Assembly: GCA_031263625.1 (NCBI GenBank)
Contig: JAISFK010000456.1
Coordinates: 1 to 14,631 of the forward strand
Origin: Clostridiales bacterium
GTDB taxonomy: Bacteria; Bacillota; Clostridia; WRLR01
DNA length: 14,631 nucleotides
Direction of reading: 5' to 3'
Part shown: positions 7,222 to 14,609 of the stretch, piece by piece
How positions within the stretch are numbered: position 1 is the stretch's first letter
Layout: every line of letters begins with the position of its first letter
Made by a program: the position numbers and the translations under genes
Notes under the pieces: generated by a model
What the model was told of the DNA's origin: nothing
What the model saw: the letters and a program-made list of their open reading frames with translations, nothing else
Databases searched by the model: none

Positions 7222-8514
7222 ATGAAACATGGCTATTTGCCGCGAATAGTGGACAAGATACTGGAAGATCGCCTGAACGCCGTCGGGGCGGTGCTGATTG
7301 CGGGTCCAAAATGGTGCGGGAAAACGACTACGGCCGAGCAGCAGGCCAGAAGCGTTCTGAAACTGCAAGATCCTGACAGAACAAAAGGCTACCTGGCCAC
7401 CGCCGAGGTAAAGCCGTCCCTCCTGCTGCTTGGGGAGAATCCGCGGCTCATAGACGAGTGGCAGATGGCTCCCGTTCTTTGGGACGCTGTCCGCAGCGCC
7501 GTTGACGAGCGCGGCGAAGACGGGCTGTTTATTCTGACCGGCTCGACGACCGTTGACGAATCGGCGATCATGCACTCCGGCACCGGGCGGATTTCCCGCA
7601 TGGTCATGTATCCGATGAGCCTATACGAATCCATGGAGTCAAATGGAAAGATCGCCCTGAGCGCGCTGTTTCAGGACCCAGAGCTTGACATTGACGGCAT
7701 TGCCTCCGAGCTGTCCATTGAAAATCTTGTGTTTGCGGCCTGTCGCGGCGGATGGCCCTCCAGCCTGGGCAAAAAGACCGAGAAGGCGATGCTTTTTGAA
7801 GCCCAGAACTATATTGCCAATATTTGCGACAGCGACGCGTCCACTGTCGATGGGGTGAAGCGAAGCCCGGAGCGCGTGAAGGCAGTGCTCCAGTCATACG
7901 CGCGGAATATATCGACGCTTGCCACAAACAGGACGGTGCTCGACGATGTTTCGTCAAACTATATGGACATTTCAGAGCCAACGCTGCTCTCCTACCTCAA
8001 CGCGCTGGAAAGGCTCTACGTAATTGAAGATGTGCCTGCCTGGCGCCCGTCGATTCGCTCGGCGACGACCATTCGCTCCGGCAAGAAGAGGGAATTTACA
8101 GATCCGTCCATCGCTGTAGCTTCTTTCGCGCTGTCGCCCGAAGCGCTGCTGCAGGATCTGAACACGTTCGGCTTTATATTTGAATGCCTTTGCTTTCGCG
8201 ACCTAAAGGCATATTCCTCTGCCATGGGAGGCTTTGCGTCCTATTACCGCGACCGATACGGGCTTGAAGCGGACTGCGTATTGCATCTTGCCGACGGCCG
8301 GTACGCGCTCATTGAGTTCAAGCTCGGCAGCCGGGAAATTGAAGAAGGCGCCGGTCGCCTGCTTGAGCTCAAAAAGCTGATTAGGAAAGCAAACGAGGAA
8401 AAAAGGGCGCGGCTTCGCGAGCCGGATCTTCTAATCGTGATCACTGGCGGCGAAATGGCGTACACAAGAAAAGACGGCGTAAAAATCATACCCATCGGCG
8501 CGCTGAAAGATTAG
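7222..8514 (+). CDS. AAA-type ATPase with DUF4143 C-terminal domain
   Basis: This 430-residue cytoplasmic protein starts MKHGYLPRIVDKIL and has the usual length for its family. The N-terminal AAA_14-type domain has a Walker A motif GPKWCGKT (G28-T35), a Walker B motif RLIDEWQ (D78, E79) followed by the family signature APVLWDAVR, a sensor strand LFILTGST (102-109) and SGTGRI with a candidate arginine finger. The C-terminal DUF4143 domain includes LEADCVLH...ALIEFK (E349, D351, E365, K367), which resembles a PD-(D/E)XK nuclease core. The family is widespread, often multi-copy, and mostly without known function; nuclease activity is only inferred. Its own promoter, hairpins on both sides and somewhat more AT-ending codons by eye suggest a unit independent of the glycosidases. 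The stop is TAG. No signal peptide or membrane segment is seen. Confidence 0.95.
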   Translation: MKHGYLPRIVDKILEDRLNAVGAVLIAGPKWCGKTTTAEQQARSVLKLQDPDRTKGYLATAEVKPSLLLLGENPRLIDEWQMAPVLWDAVRSAVDERGEDGLFILTGSTTVDESAIMHSGTGRISRMVMYPMSLYESMESNGKIALSALFQDPELDIDGIASELSIENLVFAACRGGWPSSLGKKTEKAMLFEAQNYIANICDSDASTVDGVKRSPERVKAVLQSYARNISTLATNRTVLDDVSSNYMDISEPTLLSYLNALERLYVIEDVPAWRPSIRSATTIRSGKKREFTDPSIAVASFALSPEALLQDLNTFGFIFECLCFRDLKAYSSAMGGFASYYRDRYGLEADCVLHLADGRYALIEFKLGSREIEEGAGRLLELKKLIRKANEEKRARLREPDLLIVITGGEMAYTRKDGVKIIPIGALKD

Positions 8515-8517
8515 CCA

Positions 8518-8533
8518 GGCGCCGATCGGCGCC
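8518..8533. terminator. Perfect 16-bp palindrome just after the ATPase gene; weak terminator candidate
   Basis: Arms ggcgcc (8518-8523) and ggcgcc (8528-8533) enclose gatc, and the whole 16 bases are a perfect palindrome, four bases after the stop codon. The sequence after it is gatcaaataattt, not a strong T run. It overlaps nothing else and lies 11 bases upstream of the next promoter's -35 box. Confidence 0.45.
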
Positions 8534-8544
8534 GATCAAATAAT

Positions 8545-8573
8545 TTGCATTTGGCGGCATTTTATGCTAAAAT
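8545..8573 (+). promoter_or_regulatory. Extended -10 promoter for the second GH2 gene
   Basis: A -35 box TTGCAT (8545-8550) is followed after 17 bases by a -10 box TAAAAT (8568-8573), preceded by TATGC, which gives the extended -10 TGn element at 8565-8567. Predicted transcription starts near 8580. This leaves an unusually long leader of about 327 bases before the ATG at 8907. No better promoter was found closer to the gene. Confidence 0.7.
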
Positions 8574-8690
8574 CGTGCGTAGCGTTACTGTTCAATATCG
8601 TTCATTTTTTGCTTACTTCTGAGGTGCAGGCCGCGCTGCGGGCCGGCGCGGATCGCGCTGTAAATTTGGCGCGAACCGTAGAGCTTCGCA

Positions 8691-8713
8691 GTGCAGAAGT
8701 ATAGTTTCTGCGC
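8691..8713. promoter_or_regulatory. Operator-like palindrome, first copy
   Basis: Arms gtgcagaa and ttctgcgc surround the centre gtatagt. Read on the minus strand it begins gcgcagaaactata, nearly the same as the left half of the palindrome at 8815-8840. Two related palindromes 100 bp apart between a promoter and its gene look like a pair of regulator sites or RNA hairpins. The regulator is unknown. Confidence 0.45.
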
Positions 8714-8760
8714 TAATTTTTTCGCATTGATTTTCAGGCGATAACATCCATACCCAGTGT

Positions 8761-8788
8761 CGTTTCCGCTTTGTTTGAGGCGGAAACG
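8761..8788 (+). repeat. Hairpin in the leader of the second GH2 gene
   Basis: Arms cgtttccgc (8761-8769) and gcggaaacg (8780-8788) are perfectly complementary, and the stem can extend inward by one A-T and two G-T pairs. The closing loop would be about four bases. It is not followed by a T run, so it does not look like an intrinsic terminator. Confidence 0.6.
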
Positions 8789-8814
8789 CACAGACATGCC
8801 GCTGATTTGCAGAC

Positions 8815-8840
8815 GCGCAGAAAACTATAGTTTTCCGCAC
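8815..8840. promoter_or_regulatory. Operator-like palindrome, second copy
   Basis: The core gaaaactatagttttc (8820-8835) is a perfect 16-bp palindrome. Extended to 8815-8840, 11 of 13 positions per arm match. Its left half gcgcagaaaactata closely matches the reverse complement of the 8691-8713 palindrome. It ends 66 bases before the start codon. Confidence 0.55.
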
Positions 8841-8893
8841 GGGCATTGATCGGCGGCAACAGCAATCGTCCAGGCAACTATGATAAGACTATG

Positions 8894-8899
8894 AGGAGG
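8894..8899 (+). promoter_or_regulatory. Ribosome binding site of the second GH2 gene
   Basis: A perfect AGGAGG sits seven bases before the ATG at 8907. A second in-frame ATG at 8919 arises from the first tandem-repeat unit being duplicated, but it is too far from this site to compete well. Confidence 0.9.
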
Positions 8900-8906
8900 C
8901 TATATT

Positions 8907-8954
8907 ATGGCAAAGACTATGGCAAAAACGAGGGCAAAAACGAGGGCGAAAAAA
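8907..8954 (+). repeat. Four 12-bp tandem repeats encoding the signal-peptide n-region
   Basis: Units at 8907-8918, 8919-8930, 8931-8942 and 8943-8954 follow the pattern a-t/g-g-g-c-a-a-a-a-a-c-g and encode MAKT MAKT RAKT RAKK. The first unit contains the start codon and the second repeats it. The result is a long, basic n-region ahead of the hydrophobic core. Confidence 0.9.
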
Positions 8955-11900
8955 TTGACAGCTATATTCGTGGCGTCGCTTCTGGCTTTTGGCGGCGCGC
9001 TGGGAGCGCTGCCGGCGGCGGCGCCGGGCTCGCCCGCAGTCGCATTTGCGGCGGGCGGCGCCCCGGCCGGCGAGGATCTGCCCGCCCGGCAGGAAGTGAA
9101 TTTCAACGCGGGCTGGAAATACAGCAGGGGCAGCAACGCGGACGGCGCGTCCGCGACGCTGGACGACAGCTCGTGGACGCAGGTGTCCCTGCCGCACAGC
9201 ACCGACTACGTCATGTACAACGCCAACGACGCCTATATCGGGCAGGCGTGGTACAGGAAGGCTTTCACGCTGCCGGAGGAGCTGTCCGGCAAGCGGATAT
9301 TCGTGAATTTCGGCGCGGCCATGCAAAAAGCGCTCGTCTATGTGAACGGAGCGCTCATAGCCACGCACGAGGGCGGCTTCATGGGCTTCACGTATGACAT
9401 CACGGACTACGTGCATACGGACGGCGCGACGGAAGACCTGCTCGCCGTGAACATCGACACGACCTACAGCGGGAACTGGAACCCCGGACAGGCGAACGTG
9501 GATTTCCGCTACCACGGCGGCCTGTACAGGAGCGTGAAGCTGCAGGTGACGGAGCCCGTGCATATCACGGATCCCCTAAACCATAGCCTGTCAGGCGCGT
9601 CGGCGTCCGCCAACACGAACGCGCCGGCGAGCGGCGGCGTGTTCATCCACTCCGACACGGCCACAAGCTACGCGTCGGCCGGCGCGGACATGGGCATAAC
9701 GAACATACAGAAGATCGGCGGCGTTTTCACGGGCGACGTGAGCTTCTGGATAGGCGCGCACGTCAAGAACGACGGCACGGCGAGCGTGCAGGCGGCCGTG
9801 AAAAACGAGCTGTTCGACCCGGACGGCGGGCTGGTTTGGAGCGAAACGAGCAGCGCCCCCGCGACGCTCGCGGCGGGAGCCGATCTGCAGCTGGCCATGA
9901 CCGGCAGCGTCTCCGGCGCGAAACTGTGGCATCCCAACAGCCCGTTCCGCTACACGCTTGAGACGACGGTGTACGCGGACGGCCTCGTGACGGACAGCTA
10001 CACGACGAAGACGGGCTTCCGCAAGATTGCGCTCGGAAACGGCACGGGGAGCGAGACGTCCGGCACGAAAGGCACGATCGCCATAAACGGCGAGCTCTGG
10101 ACCGGGCTTGGCACGAACACGCACCAGGAGATTGGCATGGTGGGATTTGCCGTGCCGGAGGACGCGGCCAGGGAGGAAGTCCGCATGATCAAGGACGCGG
10201 GCTTCGACATCATACGCCTGGCCCACTACCCCTACCAGACGGCGTTCCTGGACGCCTGCGACGAGTACGGCGTCATGGTGCAGGAGCCGATCACGGGCTG
10301 GCAGACGGCGGCCAGCACGTCGGCCCGGCAGAACTTCGCATACGCGGAGGCAAAGGACATGATGCGCCGCGACCGCAACCACCCGTCCATCGCGCTGTGG
10401 GAGCTGGCCATCAACGAAGCCAACAATTCGAGCATCGCGTCCACTATAGTGGCGAACGCGAAGCTTGAGTTCCCGACGAAGCAGCTGCTGACGACGGGCG
10501 AGCAGACGGCATACGACGTGGACTACAGCCACTCCAAGAACGGCGGCTTCGCCAGCGGCAAGCCGAACCTGTTCTACGAGTACGGCGACTGGGAGTACGG
10601 CGGCTACGCGTCCTCGTCGCGCCACCTGCGCTGGAATTCCAGCGAGGCGTACCTGCGCCAGTCCGTCGCGAATTTCCAGACGGCGCTGGACAGGAGCCAG
10701 GCCAGCATGCTGAACATGGGCTTCTACTGGGTGTGGCAGGACTACACCGGCTTTGGCGAGGGCGACCCGGCGAACGCCTCGACCGGCGACGGCAGCAGGA
10801 CAAGCGGCAGGCCGACGCCCAGCGGCATAGTCGATATGTTCCGCATACCCAAGTACGCCTATTACTACGCGCAGAGCCAGCGGGACCCGTCCCTTTCGCT
10901 GACGGGCATCGACGGCGTGCACACGGGGCCGATGGTCTATATCGCGACGCGCTGGTTCGACGAGACGTCGGCGGCGAAGAACGACGTGCCCGTATACACA
11001 AACTGCGACAGCGTGAAGCTGTTCGGCGACGCGGGCGACGGCCTGCTGGTGGAGATCGGCGGGGCCAAAACGGCGGCCGACGCGCAGAAGAGCGCCGAAC
11101 GGAACGGCACGTCCTACGCGCAGACGACGAACTACAAGGCGACGGCGCACAGGCCGTGGACGTTCACGGGCATCAGCCACGACTACGCGGCCATCACGGC
11201 CATCGGCTATGACAGCCAGGGCGCCGAGATCGCGCGCCACTCCGTCGCGGATCCCAGGGCGCTGGCGGCATCCCAAATCCGGCTGACATGGCAGTCCGAC
11301 TGGAACTCCGACGGGACGGCCTCTGCCGGCAGGGCGCGGCCGCTCGTGGCCGACGGCGGCGACAAGCGCCTCGTGTACATCGACATCACGGACAGCGAGG
11401 GCAACCTCATCTCAAATTCCGGCACGGTCGCAAGCTCCATCAGCTTCGACGCGCCGACGGCTAACGCGACGCCGGTCACGGTGCGCGTCGAGGGCGACGC
11501 CTGGCTGCTCGGCGGCGAGTCCTCCAACGCTCCCATGGCGAAGACGGCGACTATCACGCCGAGGGCCGGCAGGGTCGCGGTCTGGGTGGCGGCGGGCCAC
11601 ACGCCCGACGACACGATTTCCGTGACGGCCACGGCCAGCGGCCTTTCCTCGAACACGCTGACGCTTGCCACAGTGGCGCCCGCCGGGCTGCAGCTGGGCG
11701 ACGGCGGCGGGCCCGCAGACCCTGACGCGGACAGCTGCCTCGCGGCAAAGGGGCTGGCCTCGGCCAGCAGCGGGACGGCTGCGCTGGCGAACGACGGCGA
11801 CGACGAGACGGCATGGACCGCTTCCGACGGCGCCGCAGGCCAGTATTGGCAGGTGGATTTGAGGGCCAGGTACGACATACAGAGGATCAGCGTCCTCTGG

Positions 11901-14609
11901 GGCGGGAACGGGAGCGAAAACGGGAGCGAGCCCTCTGCATACCGCTACTGGGCGCAGTATTCCACAAACGGCCAGAACTGGCTGCCGCTCGTGGACATGA
12001 CGGGCAACGAGATTGCGGAGCCGGAGACGGAATTTGTCTTCGCGAGCAACCTGAAATCGGCCCGCTACATAAGGCTGCTATTTACGGAAGCGTCCGCGCA
12101 ACCGTTTTCGATTAATGAGGCGCACGTTTACGGCGAGGCTTCTTCCAACGCCGTGCCGAGCGACGCGGCTGAGAGCAAGCCGTCATACGCGTCCGGCCTG
12201 GCGGCCGGCAGCGAGGCGAGCTACGGCAACGACGGCGACCCGGCCAGGTACTACACGGCGCCCGACGCGGGCGGCGGCCATTCGTGGCACGTTGACATGC
12301 AGGGCTACTACAACGTATCGAGCATCACGATAGCCTGGAAGGAGTCGGCCGCGCACGCCTATAAATTCGACGTGTCGAAGGACGGCAAGACGTGGGAAAC
12401 CGTGCTGACAAAGACGCGGAACACGGATCCGGCGACGGTCGCTTCGTCGGACGAGTTCGCGCCCGCGCTGGCGGGAGTGCGCTTCGTGCGCATCACGAGC
12501 GGGCCCGGCGAGCAGCCCATGTCCTTCAGCCGCCTGAGCGTCTGGGGCGTGCCCGCATCCGACCTCGCGTTCGGCAAGGCCATATCCGCGCCTGACGGCG
12601 GCAGCGCGGCGGGGCGCCATCCGGTCTACGCCAACGACGGCGACGACACGACATATTGGGCGCCCGTCGCCGGAGCTGGAGCAGGCAATGAAACAGGCGG
12701 CGAAACTGGCGACGAAGAGGGCGACGAAGCAGGCGGCGGGGCGAGCGCTGAAGCAGGCGCTGAAGCGGGCGGCAGCCTGACAGTCGATCTCGGCGCCAAC
12801 TACGACGTGTTCGGCGCGCGCGTCGCGTGGAGCGGCAACGCCGCGCACACGTACACGCTGCTGGGCTCGCCGGACGGGGAAACGTGGCGCAAATATTACT
12901 CGGCGGCGCAGGCGTCGGGCGCGTGGAACGGCGTCGTATCGAATGACGCCGTGGGCGTGTCCATGCCCGACACGCGCTATGTGCGCCTGGCAAGCGAGAG
13001 CGCGGACGGCGTCGCGTCATTTGAGGTCTATGGCGCGGCGGCGGCGGAGCGCTCCGCATCCGTTGGCGCGAACCTGCTCGCGAACCCGGGCTTTGCGGAC
13101 AGCGCCGGGGATCTCGTGTCCAGGTGGAGCGAGCTGCCCGTTACGAGCAACAGCGCGGCCCAGAGCGCCACAAGGGCGGCCGCGGCGACTGCGGCGCACA
13201 ACGTCACGCACGGCTCCCTGGACGACCGCTTCGCGTACATGCGGCTGTCGGGCGCCGCGCACTCGGCGTCGCTGTATCAGACGGTGGCCGGCCTGCCGGA
13301 CGGCCTCTACGAGTTCAGGGGCTGGGTGAAGCGCGGGCCGGACAGCGAGGCCGCGCAACATTCCGAGCTGTACGCCTATGTGGAGAATTACGGCGGCGAC
13401 ACGCTCACGGTGGACCTGCTGGCCAGTGCGCCGCGCACGGCCGCCACATACCAGAACAACCTGGACAACCGCACGGACGGCCGCTACCCGTACACGGAGA
13501 TAACAATATCCGACATCCATGTCACGAACGGCAAGGCGACGATAGGCTTTTACGCCAACTCGCCCAATGCCGGCGCGGACAACTACCTGTTCATAGACGA
13601 CCTGTCGTTCAGGCTGATCCAGCCCGATCCCGCGCAGCCCGAATACGGCGCGGACGCCGGCGCCCCGTTTGCCGGGCTGCTGGATATATCGAAGAACGGC
13701 GGCGCCGTCGTCGCAGACTACACGGCGCGCAACCTGACGGACAGCCCGCGCGGCGCCGTGGCGCTGCTCGCGTCGTATGACGCGTCGGGCGCGCTGGCCG
13801 GGCTGAGCCAGAGCCTTTTGAGCATGGGCGCGGACGAGGTCGCGCGCGCGTCGGTGCGGATCGACGGCTACGACGCCAGCTTTTCCTACAAGGCGTTCCT
13901 TTGGGACGCGGCAGGCTTCGCGCCCGTCGCGCCGGCGGCGGAGCTCGCCGTGAAGAGCATCGACCCGCTGTACTACTCCATCAACCAGAACGACGCGCTG
14001 ACGCTGGCGGAAACGGTCACGGTGCGCTACAACGACAGCATCCGCGGCGCGGACGAGGCGCCGGTGGCGTGGGACAGCTACGGCCCGTTCAGCGTTCCGG
14101 GCGTGTTCGAGATATACGGCTCGGTGGAGGGCACAGGCCTGCGCGCCAAGGCGACGGTGACGGTCAAGGGCGCCAACCTGATCACGGACAACCCCAGCTT
14201 CTCCACCAACACGACCGGCTGGACGCTCACGGGCTCTGGCCTGAGCAGGGCGACCAGCTCGTCCGAGTACCGCACGTCGCCCGGCGCGCTCAAGTTCTGG
14301 AACAACAGCACGTCGGACAGGGCCGTGAAATCCGCCAGCCAGACGCGGACGCTCGCCGCCGGCACATACGTGCTGAGCGTCTACAACAGGGGCAACATAA
14401 GCGTGGCCGGCGCATATCTGCAATTATTCGCCACGGCGGGCGGCGAGACGACGGCATATGAAGTGGGGACGAGCGGCAACGACTGGATTCTGGTCGAGCT
14501 CACGTTCACGGTGCCGGAGAGCGGCTCGGTTGAATATGGGATTCAGACGGACACCTGCAACCCGGACTGGTTCCAGTTTGACGACTTCTCGCTGTGCCAA
14601 ATCGCCTAA
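8907..14609 (+). CDS. Secreted multi-modular GH2 glycosidase (beta-galactosidase type), complete
   Basis: This is a 1900-residue protein with a Sec signal peptide: basic n-region 1-16, hydrophobic core about 17-35, probable cleavage after AVAFA (about residue 48). Domains: GH2 sugar-binding about 60-225; GH2 Ig-like to about 380; TIM barrel about 385-660; DUF4982-like and GH2_C5-like to about 930; three F5/8 type C-like modules about 942-1382; 'NLL-N-F' beta-sandwich module about 1387-1571; FN3-like stretch; Big_4 about 1687-1754; last module to 1900. The probable acid/base is E504 in LWELAINEANN; the probable nucleophile is E558 in LFYEYGDWEYGG. The core matches the first GH2 protein closely (GLGTNTHQEIGMVGFAVPE is shared), but the N-terminal DNRLRE and Ig repeats are absent. 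It likely hydrolyses a beta-galactoside or similar glycan outside the cell; substrate is not readable. It has a Gly/Glu-rich insertion at 1256-1290, no surface anchor and, by eye, more GC-ending codons than its paralogue. Expression may be controlled through the long leader. Confidence 0.96.
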   Translation: MAKTMAKTRAKTRAKKLTAIFVASLLAFGGALGALPAAAPGSPAVAFAAGGAPAGEDLPARQEVNFNAGWKYSRGSNADGASATLDDSSWTQVSLPHSTDYVMYNANDAYIGQAWYRKAFTLPEELSGKRIFVNFGAAMQKALVYVNGALIATHEGGFMGFTYDITDYVHTDGATEDLLAVNIDTTYSGNWNPGQANVDFRYHGGLYRSVKLQVTEPVHITDPLNHSLSGASASANTNAPASGGVFIHSDTATSYASAGADMGITNIQKIGGVFTGDVSFWIGAHVKNDGTASVQAAVKNELFDPDGGLVWSETSSAPATLAAGADLQLAMTGSVSGAKLWHPNSPFRYTLETTVYADGLVTDSYTTKTGFRKIALGNGTGSETSGTKGTIAINGELWTGLGTNTHQEIGMVGFAVPEDAAREEVRMIKDAGFDIIRLAHYPYQTAFLDACDEYGVMVQEPITGWQTAASTSARQNFAYAEAKDMMRRDRNHPSIALWELAINEANNSSIASTIVANAKLEFPTKQLLTTGEQTAYDVDYSHSKNGGFASGKPNLFYEYGDWEYGGYASSSRHLRWNSSEAYLRQSVANFQTALDRSQASMLNMGFYWVWQDYTGFGEGDPANASTGDGSRTSGRPTPSGIVDMFRIPKYAYYYAQSQRDPSLSLTGIDGVHTGPMVYIATRWFDETSAAKNDVPVYTNCDSVKLFGDAGDGLLVEIGGAKTAADAQKSAERNGTSYAQTTNYKATAHRPWTFTGISHDYAAITAIGYDSQGAEIARHSVADPRALAASQIRLTWQSDWNSDGTASAGRARPLVADGGDKRLVYIDITDSEGNLISNSGTVASSISFDAPTANATPVTVRVEGDAWLLGGESSNAPMAKTATITPRAGRVAVWVAAGHTPDDTISVTATASGLSSNTLTLATVAPAGLQLGDGGGPADPDADSCLAAKGLASASSGTAALANDGDDETAWTASDGAAGQYWQVDLRARYDIQRISVLWGGNGSENGSEPSAYRYWAQYSTNGQNWLPLVDMTGNEIAEPETEFVFASNLKSARYIRLLFTEASAQPFSINEAHVYGEASSNAVPSDAAESKPSYASGLAAGSEASYGNDGDPARYYTAPDAGGGHSWHVDMQGYYNVSSITIAWKESAAHAYKFDVSKDGKTWETVLTKTRNTDPATVASSDEFAPALAGVRFVRITSGPGEQPMSFSRLSVWGVPASDLAFGKAISAPDGGSAAGRHPVYANDGDDTTYWAPVAGAGAGNETGGETGDEEGDEAGGGASAEAGAEAGGSLTVDLGANYDVFGARVAWSGNAAHTYTLLGSPDGETWRKYYSAAQASGAWNGVVSNDAVGVSMPDTRYVRLASESADGVASFEVYGAAAAERSASVGANLLANPGFADSAGDLVSRWSELPVTSNSAAQSATRAAAATAAHNVTHGSLDDRFAYMRLSGAAHSASLYQTVAGLPDGLYEFRGWVKRGPDSEAAQHSELYAYVENYGGDTLTVDLLASAPRTAATYQNNLDNRTDGRYPYTEITISDIHVTNGKATIGFYANSPNAGADNYLFIDDLSFRLIQPDPAQPEYGADAGAPFAGLLDISKNGGAVVADYTARNLTDSPRGAVALLASYDASGALAGLSQSLLSMGADEVARASVRIDGYDASFSYKAFLWDAAGFAPVAPAAELAVKSIDPLYYSINQNDALTLAETVTVRYNDSIRGADEAPVAWDSYGPFSVPGVFEIYGSVEGTGLRAKATVTVKGANLITDNPSFSTNTTGWTLTGSGLSRATSSSEYRTSPGALKFWNNSTSDRAVKSASQTRTLAAGTYVLSVYNRGNISVAGAYLQLFATAGGETTAYEVGTSGNDWILVELTFTVPESGSVEYGIQTDTCNPDWFQFDDFSLCQIA
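11907..11930 (+). repeat. Two-copy 12-bp repeat inside the first discoidin module
   Basis: The sequence aacgggagcga occurs twice with a 12-base period and encodes NGSE-NGSE in a loop after the ISVLWGG strand. The first GH2 protein has no such insertion at the matching place (ISILWGAESAYKYW). It is probably a surface-loop expansion by slippage. Confidence 0.75.
12672..12776 (+). repeat. Gly/Glu-rich low-complexity insertion in the third discoidin module
   Basis: Residues 1256-1290 of the second GH2 protein are made almost only of Gly, Ala, Glu, Asp and Thr in irregular EAG/ETG/GDE repeats. They lie between the DDTTYWAPVA strand and the LTVDLGANYDV strand. The paralogue joins the same two strands with only a few residues (TAWVPDAPGRYIQVDIG). 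Reading frame is kept, and the domain continues normally after it. Confidence 0.85.
13066..13620 (+). other. 'NLL-N-F' beta-sandwich module (CBM-like) in the second GH2 protein
   Basis: The segment begins GANLLANPGFADS and continues with W-S-E-L, SASLYQTVAGLPDGLYEF, GWVKRG, LYAYVENYGGDT, DIHVTNGKATIGFYANSP and ends FIDDLSFRLI. This order (NLL-N-x-F start, YQTV...G-x-Y, I-V-x-N-G-x-x-x-I-G-F, D-D-x-S-x end) is typical of carbohydrate-binding sandwich modules. The paralogue has the same module at about 5323-5880. It recalls galactan-binding modules of secreted galactanases, but the exact CBM family is not certain. Confidence 0.6.

Larger units (their letters stand above)
8580..8906 (+). promoter_or_regulatory. 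Long hairpin-rich leader of the second GH2 gene
   Basis: No convincing gene fits in this stretch. It holds GC-rich hairpins near 8629-8658 (ggcc/ggcc arms; gcgcg-gat-cgcgc at 8646-8658), a hairpin at 8761-8788 and the two palindromes described separately. A 7-bp inverted pair (acttctg 8615-8621, cagaagt 8694-8700) could fold the first part into one domain. I do not recognise a known riboswitch family. Possible roles are transcription control by a DNA-binding regulator or RNA-level attenuation. Confidence 0.5.

Noticed and set aside
8641..8840. Known riboswitch or T-box
   Set aside because: I could not match conserved cores of the common classes, and there is no terminator with a T run before the start codon.
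8846..9397. 183-codon open frame overlapping the start of the second GH2 gene
   Set aside because: It is a different reading of the same 12-bp repeats (YGKN/EGKN) and of the GH2 N-terminal domain; the GH2 frame has the proper ribosome site, signal peptide and domain content.
9591..11276. 561-codon minus-strand open frame
   Set aside because: It is the antisense shadow of the second GH2 gene, with the same Arg/Val/Ala-rich composition and no recognisable motif.
13017..14423. 468-codon minus-strand open frame
   Set aside because: Same reasoning: an antisense shadow over strongly supported coding sequence.
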